Assembly (NCBI RefSeq): GCF_010671565.1
Contig: NZ_JAABOQ010000002.1
Coordinates: 558,001-622,000 of the forward strand
Reading direction: 5' to 3'
From: Spongiivirga citrea
GTDB taxonomy: Bacteria > Bacteroidota > Bacteroidia > Flavobacteriales > Flavobacteriaceae
Length of the DNA stretch: 64,000 nt
Under the pieces are notes generated by a model. That model was not told the DNA's origin and did no database searches. It was given only the letters and a program-made list of their open reading frames with translations. Numbering within the stretch: position 1 is the stretch's first letter; each line of letters opens with the position of its first letter. Below, piece after piece: positions 18,719 to 28,700 of the stretch. Made by a program: the position numbers and the translations under genes.

Positions 18719-20536
18719 ATGGTAAGACCTATATTGGTTGTATTAGCACTGCTAGCCTGCTTGATAAGTTTTGCGCAGCAAAATAACGTACAACTAAAAA
18801 AAATAGACAGTATACATCAACTTGCTATTGCACAAGATAGCACGAAAGCCGCACCACTATTTAAAAATGCAGATGAACTGATCAATTCATTAAACACCAA
18901 AAAAAATGAACAAATAAACCTTCATCTTTATTATCAATTAATAAGTGCTGTAAGAAATGGGCAAAACAAAAAAGGAGATTCTATTTTTCAATTAATACAG
19001 ACAACGGTTTCACCTTCCGACACCTTATTATTAGAATCTTTAAACTACAGGGCAAATCACTTTAGAAGACAAAATGATTTAAAAAACACCTTGGCCACTT
19101 ATACACGCCTGATGAGCTTGGCTGAAAAAAGAGAAGATCCTTACTGGTTGGGAAAAGCTCATTTTTATATGAGCTTTTATTATTCTGACGTTAACAATGA
19201 TGGGCAAACTTTACACTTTCGTAAAAAAGCACTTAATTATTATGATTCTGTCTCTAATACGGAGGCACAAAAGGCTATGGTTTGGTACGCTATGGCCCCT
19301 ATTTATGCTTCAAGAGGGCAAATTGATTCAGCCATTACAGCAGTACAGCGTTCATTAGAATTAGACAGGACTGGGCTGTTAAATAGGCATGGTTCTAGAC
19401 TGTACAACAGATTGGCTTTGATGCATTTTCACAGCAGAAATGTGGACTCTGCACAATATTACTTAACCAAGTACATTAATGCCTCTAAACACACACCAGA
19501 TTCTACCTTTATTTACAAAGCGTACGGCAATAAAGCAATGTTTGCCGCTAGATCTGGCAATAGAGCAGACGCACTAAAATATTTAGATACCGCTACCACC
19601 TATTTCACGTCGGATATTGAAAATCGAGATTTATTTAATGTTCGTCAGTTTTATTATAACAAGATTACTGTTCATTCGGGGCCAAACAAAGAAATCATGC
19701 CGATAGTAGCACAAATGGACTCGATTATTGGCAAGAAATACGAAAATAAGGTACATGTTGAAATAGATGAATTAAAAGCATCATTTAAACGAGAAGCAAA
19801 CCTAGAACAAAACGAAACCAATCTTAAAAAGAGTCAAACCCTATTAATCACAATAAGTTCAATTTTACTTTTAGGAATTGCACTAGTGTTTTTAATTTTC
19901 CGGAATAAGCGGCAACGATTACAGCTTGAAAAACTGGAGATCGAACAGCGACTACTGCGCGGACAGATGAATCCGCATTTTGTATTTAACTCATTAGCTT
20001 CTTTAAATACATTTATTGATAATGAACCTGATAAGGCGAAAGAGTATTTGAACAAGTTTTCTCATTTATTAAGAGGTACTCTCGAGCTTACTTCTGAAAG
20101 TTTTGTTTCTATTAATGAAGAGATCAATCTTATTAAGAACTATTTAGACATCCAACAACTAGCAAAACCTACTTTATTTGAATACAATCTTGTAAGGGAT
20201 ATTATTAATAATAACATTATGATACCGCCATTTTTAATTCAACCTTTCGTTGAAAATTGTGTAAAACACGGTTTTAGTGATATGATTGAAAATGGAAGGA
20301 TTACCATTACTTTAAAGGAAAAAAATCAGTTTTTAAATATTCAAATAGAAGATAATGGTATTGGTATAGGTAATAGTGTTAACAGGGCGAACAAATCATA
20401 TAGTCAAGATATTGTTGAAAAAAGGTTGAAAGGTTTAGAACGACTAACCAATAGAAAAGCGCAACTATCGATCTCTAATAAACAAAACGAAAAAGGGACC
20501 TTAGTAGTAATGAAAATTCCATATCTTGAATCTTGA
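18719..20536 (+). CDS. LytS-type sensor histidine kinase (His_kinase PF06580) with periplasmic TPR region
   Basis: The protein has 605 aa. A signal-like N-terminus (LVVLALLACLISFAQQ) is followed by a roughly 350-residue helical TPR-like sensor region with repeats around residues 110-300 (AHFYMSFYYSDVNND, GQIDSAITAVQRSLELD). One membrane helix lies at about 374-394 (LLITISSILLLGIALVFLIF). The kinase part has the PF06580 H-box RGQMNPHFVFNSLASL with phospho-acceptor His420, an N-box IPPFLIQPFVENCVKHGF and a glycine patch IEDNGIGIG. It should sense an envelope signal and phosphorylate the regulator encoded 21 nt downstream. It lies between the two Rhs islands, so control of them is possible but unproven. 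Confidence 0.92.
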   Translation: MVRPILVVLALLACLISFAQQNNVQLKKIDSIHQLAIAQDSTKAAPLFKNADELINSLNTKKNEQINLHLYYQLISAVRNGQNKKGDSIFQLIQTTVSPSDTLLLESLNYRANHFRRQNDLKNTLATYTRLMSLAEKREDPYWLGKAHFYMSFYYSDVNNDGQTLHFRKKALNYYDSVSNTEAQKAMVWYAMAPIYASRGQIDSAITAVQRSLELDRTGLLNRHGSRLYNRLALMHFHSRNVDSAQYYLTKYINASKHTPDSTFIYKAYGNKAMFAARSGNRADALKYLDTATTYFTSDIENRDLFNVRQFYYNKITVHSGPNKEIMPIVAQMDSIIGKKYENKVHVEIDELKASFKREANLEQNETNLKKSQTLLITISSILLLGIALVFLIFRNKRQRLQLEKLEIEQRLLRGQMNPHFVFNSLASLNTFIDNEPDKAKEYLNKFSHLLRGTLELTSESFVSINEEINLIKNYLDIQQLAKPTLFEYNLVRDIINNNIMIPPFLIQPFVENCVKHGFSDMIENGRITITLKEKNQFLNIQIEDNGIGIGNSVNRANKSYSQDIVEKRLKGLERLTNRKAQLSISNKQNEKGTLVVMKIPYLES

Positions 20537-20557
20537 GCGACTTAGTAATCCTTAAAA

Positions 20558-21280
20558 ATGAAAGTACTAATTATTGAAGATGAACCAAATCAGCTAAAGT
20601 ATATTGTTAAGCTGATTGAAAAGTACTTACAACAAGTTAAGGTCATAGAAACGGCTGATAGTATTGCTCAAAGTGTCGAAAAAATAAAATATTTTAAGCC
20701 GGATGTTTTGTTAGCTGATATTCAAATAAAAGACGGATTAAGCTTTGAGATTTTTAAAGAAATACCAGCCGAATTTGAAGTTATTTTTATTACCGCTTTT
20801 GAAAAATTTAGAGTAGAAGCGATGCGACACTTTGCTTTTCATTTTTTACTTAAACCTATATTCCCAAAAGACTTGATTGAGGCTTTTGATGCATTACGCA
20901 GTGTTTCTTCAAAAAAAGACAGTCATAATACTATTGAAAAAGGCTTTGACTTTATTAAAGGTCTTAGTGATACCATAGTTTTACATTCGCAGGGAGAAAC
21001 CAACTTTGTCAGCGCTGCAAAAATTATTAAATGTGAGGCCTCCGGCAGCTATACCAATTTGTTTTTAGATGATGGCAAAATACATCTTGTATCTAAAAAC
21101 CTTAAGCATTACGAAGTTCTATTAAAAGTCCACAATTTTGTAAGAGTCAGTCGCTTTGCTATCGTGAATACAAACTACATTGAAAAAATAATAGGAGACA
21201 AAGAGCTAATTCTTCGAAATGGTGACAGGCTAAGTCTTTCAAAAATGGGGAAAATTAATATAAAAGCTGCTCTTTCTTAA
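20558..21280 (+). CDS. LytTR-family response regulator
   Basis: The protein has 240 aa. The N-terminal receiver domain opens with MKVLIIEDEP (acidic pair), has phospho-acceptor Asp54 in LLADIQIKDG, a conserved Thr in FITAFEKF and the invariant Lys in LLKPIFPKDL. The C-terminal LytTR DNA-binding domain (about 140-240) shows IIKCEASGSYTNLFL, LKHYEVLL and FVRVSRFAIVNTNYIEKI. It is the cognate partner of the upstream kinase and probably shares its transcript. LytTR regulators bind tandem direct repeats; I did not find a clear pair upstream of either Rhs island. Confidence 0.93.
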   Translation: MKVLIIEDEPNQLKYIVKLIEKYLQQVKVIETADSIAQSVEKIKYFKPDVLLADIQIKDGLSFEIFKEIPAEFEVIFITAFEKFRVEAMRHFAFHFLLKPIFPKDLIEAFDALRSVSSKKDSHNTIEKGFDFIKGLSDTIVLHSQGETNFVSAAKIIKCEASGSYTNLFLDDGKIHLVSKNLKHYEVLLKVHNFVRVSRFAIVNTNYIEKIIGDKELILRNGDRLSLSKMGKINIKAALS

Positions 21281-21465
21281 TACCAATAAGTTCGTTTGGT
21301 TTTGTTCATAAAAGGAAATAGATAGTTCGTAAAACTATAAGACTATCTCATAAAACCATTTCGATTATTTTCCACAATTCTCTTCAAATCTCGTAGCTTT
21401 AATTCATTATTAAAGTGCGTACCTGTCGCTTTAATTTGCAAACTTCTAATAATTAAACGCTGACC

Positions 21466-24400
21466 ATGAAAAGTAACCAAAGAATTATTCTTTCATATCT
21501 CACTTTCATAAGTCTACTGCCACTTAAAGCGCAAGACAGTAATAAGTACATCGCTGATATTGTACCCCCAAGTCCAATGGCTTATGAAATTACTCGCTTT
21601 GAAGCACAGCAGCCAGATTTATATACTGGCACCGCAAGTGTAAATATCCCGCTGCACACAATAGATTTTGATGGTTGGCAACTGCCTATGACGCTAAACT
21701 ATCACGCCAGCGGCATTCAGACCAATCAAGAGGCTACAGAAGCTGGTTTAGGGTGGGCTTTAAATGCCACCGCAGTGATTAGTAGACAGGTTAGAGGAAT
21801 AAACGATTTTCAACAATCAAACAACTATAAAGGTCATATATACAATACTTTAGATTACAATGACAAATTACTTAATTGGAGTAGTTTATCAGAAAATGAA
21901 AAGACTTCTATATCATTAGGTATAAACGGCAATTTCATTGACACTGAGCCAGATATTTTTAACTACAACTTTTTTGGTTTTTCAGGATCTTTTAGTCTCT
22001 CAAGAAAAGAAGTAACCAACGATGTAATTGAAGTAATTAAACATGACGTTGATGGAGTAGAGATAATTTTTAATGAGGGTGACCCACAATCACGAGGTGA
22101 TGAAGATTTTGAAATTATTACTCCAACCGGTTTTAAGGGGATATTCCGGATTAAGGAGCGTTCAACCAATATGAGTGGTTCTGGTGACAAAGGCATTAAC
22201 CTTGATGACAATGGTAATTTAATTGACTTTCAAACAATCATAAACCGAGGTAATTTTAGAGTTGTCACGGGTTGGTACCTCGAAAAAATAATAAGCCCAA
22301 AGGGCAAAGAGATATACTTTTCCTATAATATCTCTCCAAACCAAAATAGCGAACACCTCTCAGTTACAACTCCAGCTTTTGGCGAAGAAAGACTGCCAAG
22401 TTTACTCAACGTTTTCAGTAACGGTGCATCCTTTTTTTACCCAGGAACGGGCAATAAAGTTTCATTCAGCAGGCAAATTCATGAGCATGTATATCAACAA
22501 TCAATAACAGTACCCGGTGAAGTGGAAATTACCTTTACCATGGAGGACAGGGAGGACATCAAAAAAAATGATCTGTATTTGAATCAGTTTGTTAATATTT
22601 TCCCCCAACAACTGCAAGATGTTAAAAAGCCAAAGCGATATACAAATATTACTATTCAAGGATTAAATACAGCATCGACCTTTACTAAAAATATAGAATT
22701 AGGTCAAAGTTATTTTAATTATGACAAGCTTTATGAAAACAGTAATCTTTACAGTCAATATCAATACTTAAGGAGCAGGTTAGATTATATAAAAATTGAT
22801 GACCAACGCCATAATTTTGAATATGCAGAAGGTTTAAATGGCTTGCCCCGTAAATCAACATTAGCTGTTGATCATTTTGGTTATTACAGTGGTAAAGATG
22901 GTAACAATGCGCTATATCCACCTATAAACGGTTATAATTTACTGTTGAATTCTGCCCTGCAGTATTCGCCCAATGAAAACAGAATTAGTTGGGGAGATGT
23001 TATTAATTGTGATGTTTACACACAGCTACCCAATTCTTTATATTATGTGCAACGTCAAGATAGAAAACCAAATGTTGATTATGGTATTGCCGGAGCGCTT
23101 GTAAAAGTCCAATATCCAACAAGAGGTTATAGCACCTTCGAGTATGAATCACAAGAGTATTATGCTACAGGAAGAGGTCAATCACAATTATTTTTGGTTC
23201 CCGAGGCTATTAATTACAATGGTGAAAGTGGCAATGTCAAGGCTGGAGGATTAAGAATTGCATCTATACAAACGAGAGATGAAAATGACCAATTGGTCAG
23301 TAAAAAATCATATAGTTACACTAGTACCATAAATTTTTCGTCAGGCCGCCTAATGACACCCATGTTATATCTGCAGGATACTAGTGCAGATAATTCGATG
23401 TTTTGGTTTGAAGTTGTCACTAATAACGGAGCACCTTCTCTTTGTTTAAAGGCTTTTCATTATCAACTCTCCATTCCAGGAAGTAATACTGCTGGCGGGA
23501 AACGAATTGGTTATAGCAAAGTCATTGAAACCATTGAAAGTACACAAACAAATGAAAACTATAAGGTGTTCTATGAGTTTGAAAATACTCCAGCTGAATT
23601 TTTAGGCAATCCTCCAAAGGTATTATTGAAATCTAAGCTAAATAGTAAGCCTATTTCACGAATTGATACAGATAAAAATGGCACTGTGAAACAGCTTACT
23701 GAATATCAAAAATCCTCTAATTCGGACGGATTCGTTGATGCTGTAGGATATACCAATTTGCTTTATGATTTTGGAGCTGGTATTCAGGAAAGCCAGGGAA
23801 GCGTGCCTGTTACTAAACTTTTTTTAACTCCATTAACACCCTATACAACACCTATTGAGACTGTAAACATAAGTCAAACGAAAACCACTCAATACTTCGA
23901 TTCTGGTAATTTGACTGCAACTTCAGACTATGAGTTTAACACTAAAAATCAACTAATATCAGAGCAATCAATCAATAGTAAAGGTGAAGTAGTTAAATCT
24001 GTTTACAAACGTTTGTCAGATTTTGGAAATGCGCCGTGCACCTATGATACAAGCGGTCAAATTTGTATGAGAGATTATATGAATAGTAAAAATATTATCG
24101 ATCTAATAATGGAACAAATTACATACGTAAATGACATCGCTGTATCTGCTATGGGATACAAATATGATGTAGAGGAAGGTAATGTAATTCTAAGAGCGAT
24201 TTATACATACGACAAATCTCAAGGTAATTTTACCGGATCCAGTAATGGTTTTGATTTCACCATTGGTTATGAATTAAAAGTAACTTATGATAAGTATGAT
24301 GGTGAGGGCAATGTGTTACAATATACGATAGCCGATGGTCTGAAAAGCTCGTTTATTTGGGGTTATGACAATGAGTACCCAATAGTGAAAGGAGATGGTA

Positions 24401-25641
24401 TATCGCATGCAAATCTTTTAGTTGCCTACAATTCAGCATCTAATCAAGGTACAAATTATGAGCAAGTTATTAGAGAACATCCAAATACAATAAACGCTTT
24501 TGTCTCAACTTATAAATTTAATCCATTAACTGGCTTAACAGAAAGTAAAGATCCCGCTGGAAGAAGTACTCATTACACATATGATGAATTTAGAAGATTA
24601 ATAGGGATAAAAGATTTAAATCTAAAATTAGTACAAGAACTTAAATATAAATACGCCGACATATTAAAAAGTGGTGGACTCACTTCAGCATCCGTACTAC
24701 CTTTTGGAGTTGTCAATTCAAATACATCAAGAGAGGCATACATTAAACTCACGAATACTGGTAATTACGGTATTACAATTAATGACCTTCAGCTACCCAC
24801 TAATTTTAGTAGTCCATGGGATAATCAGATAATTTTTATTCCTCAAGGCTCTTCGTTTAACTTACCAATTACATTCAACGCTCCATCTACTACTGGTAAT
24901 TTTGGAGGGACATTATTGATAAAAAGTGATGATATTAACGGAGATTTAGCTATTACGTTAAATGCTTCGGCAGGAGTTGAGACAAGAGATCTAACCATTA
25001 ATCCTGATTGCTATATAATAGATATAGAATTTGGATATGTTGAAGTCGCTCTAGTTAATTCAGGCAATTCTCCCTTGTATGTAGCTAATATTGTAAGCGA
25101 CGATAATTGCATAACAAACGAATGGCAGCAGCTAGTATTAACCCCGGAATACGAAATTGTTCCATATGTAATTCCAGCTAACAGCACAAAACTAGTTAAA
25201 GTTCAATTGGAATGCCCGTTAAATACGAATGCAAATTGGGATGCGCGGTCTCAGTTAACAGTTAGATATTCTGAGAATTATAGTGATTTTTCCAAATACT
25301 TATCGTTTCAGGTAGTTCGGTATGAAACTTATTGTCCCGACCCTCCTCCTACTGGACCTGCTTTTACAGTAACCGGCGATACTGATGCAGATTGTTCTAC
25401 AGGAATGGCCGGAAGTATAATCGTAAATAGAGGGGCTATACGAGTTGTAAACAACTCAAATCAAATAAGCGGACCATCATTCGGCGGAACAACCATCGAT
25501 TTGGGAGCAATAAATTTAAATCCTGGGGCATCAATAATTCTAACTCCACCATCATATCCGTTTACCTATAATTTCAATAGTAGTCCTGCTGATTGTTCTA
25601 ATGGTTTTGGCACTAGTCAAATACAAGTGTATCCCAACTAA
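21466..25641 (+). CDS. YD-repeat secreted protein, island 2, with C-terminal ASPM/SPD-2/Hydin-like domains
   Basis: The protein has 1391 aa, a signal peptide (MKSNQRIILSYLTFISLLPLKAQ) and the same N-terminal block as the island 1 shell proteins (IVPPSPMAYEITRFEAQQPDLYTG, LNYHASGIQTNQEATEAGLGW). YD-type repeats end near residue 1065 (THYTYDEFRRLIGIKDLN), where the island 1 relatives stop. About 325 extra residues follow. Residues 1075-1160 (FGVVNSNTSREAYIKLTNTG, LPITFNAPSTTGNFGGTLLI) look like an ASPM-SPD2-Hydin/choice-of-anchor beta-sandwich, with a second copy after. There is no RHS core. It is probably the partner of the Rhs protein that starts 74 nt downstream. Confidence 0.82.
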   Translation: MKSNQRIILSYLTFISLLPLKAQDSNKYIADIVPPSPMAYEITRFEAQQPDLYTGTASVNIPLHTIDFDGWQLPMTLNYHASGIQTNQEATEAGLGWALNATAVISRQVRGINDFQQSNNYKGHIYNTLDYNDKLLNWSSLSENEKTSISLGINGNFIDTEPDIFNYNFFGFSGSFSLSRKEVTNDVIEVIKHDVDGVEIIFNEGDPQSRGDEDFEIITPTGFKGIFRIKERSTNMSGSGDKGINLDDNGNLIDFQTIINRGNFRVVTGWYLEKIISPKGKEIYFSYNISPNQNSEHLSVTTPAFGEERLPSLLNVFSNGASFFYPGTGNKVSFSRQIHEHVYQQSITVPGEVEITFTMEDREDIKKNDLYLNQFVNIFPQQLQDVKKPKRYTNITIQGLNTASTFTKNIELGQSYFNYDKLYENSNLYSQYQYLRSRLDYIKIDDQRHNFEYAEGLNGLPRKSTLAVDHFGYYSGKDGNNALYPPINGYNLLLNSALQYSPNENRISWGDVINCDVYTQLPNSLYYVQRQDRKPNVDYGIAGALVKVQYPTRGYSTFEYESQEYYATGRGQSQLFLVPEAINYNGESGNVKAGGLRIASIQTRDENDQLVSKKSYSYTSTINFSSGRLMTPMLYLQDTSADNSMFWFEVVTNNGAPSLCLKAFHYQLSIPGSNTAGGKRIGYSKVIETIESTQTNENYKVFYEFENTPAEFLGNPPKVLLKSKLNSKPISRIDTDKNGTVKQLTEYQKSSNSDGFVDAVGYTNLLYDFGAGIQESQGSVPVTKLFLTPLTPYTTPIETVNISQTKTTQYFDSGNLTATSDYEFNTKNQLISEQSINSKGEVVKSVYKRLSDFGNAPCTYDTSGQICMRDYMNSKNIIDLIMEQITYVNDIAVSAMGYKYDVEEGNVILRAIYTYDKSQGNFTGSSNGFDFTIGYELKVTYDKYDGEGNVLQYTIADGLKSSFIWGYDNEYPIVKGDGISHANLLVAYNSASNQGTNYEQVIREHPNTINAFVSTYKFNPLTGLTESKDPAGRSTHYTYDEFRRLIGIKDLNLKLVQELKYKYADILKSGGLTSASVLPFGVVNSNTSREAYIKLTNTGNYGITINDLQLPTNFSSPWDNQIIFIPQGSSFNLPITFNAPSTTGNFGGTLLIKSDDINGDLAITLNASAGVETRDLTINPDCYIIDIEFGYVEVALVNSGNSPLYVANIVSDDNCITNEWQQLVLTPEYEIVPYVIPANSTKLVKVQLECPLNTNANWDARSQLTVRYSENYSDFSKYLSFQVVRYETYCPDPPPTGPAFTVTGDTDADCSTGMAGSIIVNRGAIRVVNNSNQISGPSFGGTTIDLGAINLNPGASIILTPPSYPFTYNFNSSPADCSNGFGTSQIQVYPN

Positions 25642-25715
25642 AAGAAACAGAAAAACAAGTTGTAAAACTTTGAAAACAAAAACAAAAACTAACCACCTGA
25701 GAAAAATAGCGAAGT

Positions 25716-28700
25716 ATGAACTTAATTAATTCCTTAAAAGATAAAACAAGTATCGTTTTATTCTTCTTACTCCTACTTTCGACTCTTGCTGCAAAAGCTC
25801 AAATTAGCGGACCATCTACTATGACAGTTGGTCAACAAAGCACATTTTCAATTCCCTTTGGTGACCCAAGCATTTCTTGGAGTGTGAACAATACTTCACG
25901 CGCACAAATCATCTCAGGAAATGGAAGCACAAGTGTTCAAGTAAGGGCATTATCTGCGGGTACTTTCATTTTGCAATTACAATTAAGTGGTGGTTCATCG
26001 AGCAAAACTGTTACTGTACAGTCAACCCCAACTCCGGCAAAGCCAAGCACTCCAACACTAAGTATCGCAAACTGCTTGGCAACTTTAAGTCGCTCTAACC
26101 CTCCTAGCGGAGTAACATGGTATTGGCAAACTAGTTCAACCGGCACGAGCACATCAAACCAACAACAAAGTTTTAATCCAACTTCTAATGGTACATACTA
26201 TTTAAGAGGGCGAGCAAATGTCACGAACGGACCGTGGGGACCAGCTTCTAATGGAGTTTCAGTAACAATCCCCACTCCACCATCAACACCAGCTACAGTT
26301 TCGGTTTCTAACCAATGCGGACAAAGTGTATTGACGAGACCTAATCCACCAAGTGGAGTGACTTATTATTGGCAATCCAGCAGTTCAGGAACGAGTACTG
26401 GAAATTCTTCTAGTTCTATAACACGAACTTCTGGTAGCACATATTACCTAAGAGGAAGAAATTCATCAGGTTGCTGGAGTGGAGCACGAACAGTTAATTA
26501 TAGTATTAATGCGATACCAAATGCCCCTGGCCAGCCAACTGCAACTAATAATTGTGGTTCAACGACATTAACAATGGGTAGCGGTATTAGCGGAGCCACT
26601 CTATATTGGCAAACATCAGCTAATGGTACTTTAACTGCAAACTCAGCACAATCGTTTAATGTTACATCAGGTACAGTCTATTATCTAAGAGCACGATATC
26701 CTAACTCCTGCTGGAGTCCTGCTGTTTCGGTGAGCTACACTGTTAATCAAAACCCATCAACACCACCAACTCCTTCGGTTTCATATAGCGGCTGTAATGC
26801 TGTTTTGTCAAGAGCTAATCCGCCGAGTGGTACGACCTATTATTGGCAAAGTAGCAGTACGGGAACAAGTACTTCAAATTCAGCAACATCCATTACAAGA
26901 TCATCTGGATCCCAATATTGGATAAGAGCAAGAAGTGGTAATTGTTGGAGTACAGCAAGAAGAGTAACTTACACTATAAACAGACCTGCAACACCCACCA
27001 TTGCAGACACTGATCAATATTGTGGATATACCATAATACAACGAAATAATCCACCATCAGGTGTAACTTGGTATTGGCAATCAAGTGCAAGTGGTACTAA
27101 TACGTCTAACTCAAATACCAATTCTCCACAACTGACTTCGGGAGGGTCCTACTATTTAAGAGGTAGAAATAATACCACTGGATGTTGGGGTACTACAGCG
27201 ACAATTAATTACACAGTTAATAACGTACCTCCAAGCCCAGCTCAACCAACTGCAACTAATAATTGTGGTTCAACAACGTTGACGATGGGATCCATTCCAA
27301 GTGGAGCTACTGGCTACTGGCAAACATCAGCTAATGGTACCTTAACGGCAAACTCAGCACAATCGTTTAATGTTACATCAGGTACAGTCTATTATCTAAG
27401 AGCACGATATCCTAACTCCTGCTGGAGTCCTGCTGTTTCGGTGAGCTACACCGTTAATCAAAACCCATCAACACCACCAACTCCTTCGGTTTCATATAGC
27501 GGCTGTAATGCTGTTTTGTCAAGAGCTAATCCGCCAAGTGGTACGACCTATTATTGGCAAAGTAGCAGTACGGGAACAAGTACTTCAAATTCAGCAACAT
27601 CCATTACAAGATCATCTGGATCCCAATATTGGATAAGAGCAAGAAGTGGTAATTGTTGGAGTACAGCAAGAAGAGTAACTTACACTATAAACAGACCGGC
27701 AACACCAACAATTGCAGGTACTGATCAATATTGTGGATATACCACAATTACCCGAAATAATCCACCATCCGGGGTCACTTGGTATTGGCAATCTTCTTCT
27801 GGAGGCACGAGTACAGCTAACTCAGCAAGTACTTCTCCTCAATTAACATCTGGTAGCACCTACTATTTAAAAGGACGCAACAATACAACTGGATGCTGGG
27901 GTACAGCAGCAACAATTAATTATACCGTTAATACAGCACCGTCAAGTCCGGGCCAACCAACTGCAACTAATAATTGTGGTTCAACAACGTTGACGATGGG
28001 ATCCATTCCAAGTGGAGCTACTGGCTACTGGCAAACATCAGCTAATGGTACCTTAACGGCAAACTCAGCACAATCGTTTAATGTTACATCAGGTACAGTC
28101 TATTATCTAAGAGCACGATATCCTAACTCCTGTTGGAGTCCTGCAGTTTCGGTGAGCTACACGGTTAATCAAAACCCATCAACACCACCGACTCCTTCGG
28201 TTTCATACAGTGGGTGTAATGCTGTTTTGTCAAGAGCTAATCCGCCAAGTGGTACGACCTATTATTGGCAAAGTAGCAGTACGGGAACAAGTACTTCAAA
28301 TTCAGCAACATCCATTACACGATCATCTGGATCCCAATATTGGATACGAGCAAGAAGTGGTAACTGCTGGGGGCCTTCAACTCGAGTAACCTATAACATT
28401 AATAGACCTGCAACACCGACCATTGCAGACACTGATCAATATTGTGGATATACCATAATACAACGAAATAATCCACCATCAGGTGTAACTTGGTATTGGC
28501 AATCAAGTGCAAGTGGTACTAATACGTCTAACTCAAATACCAATTCTCCACAACTGACTTCGGGAGGGTCCTACTATTTAAGAGGTAGAAATAATACCAC
28601 TGGATGTTGGGGTACTACAGCGACAATTAATTACACAGTTAATAACGTACCTCCAAGCCCAGCTCAACCAACTGCAACTAATAATTGTGGTTCAACAACG

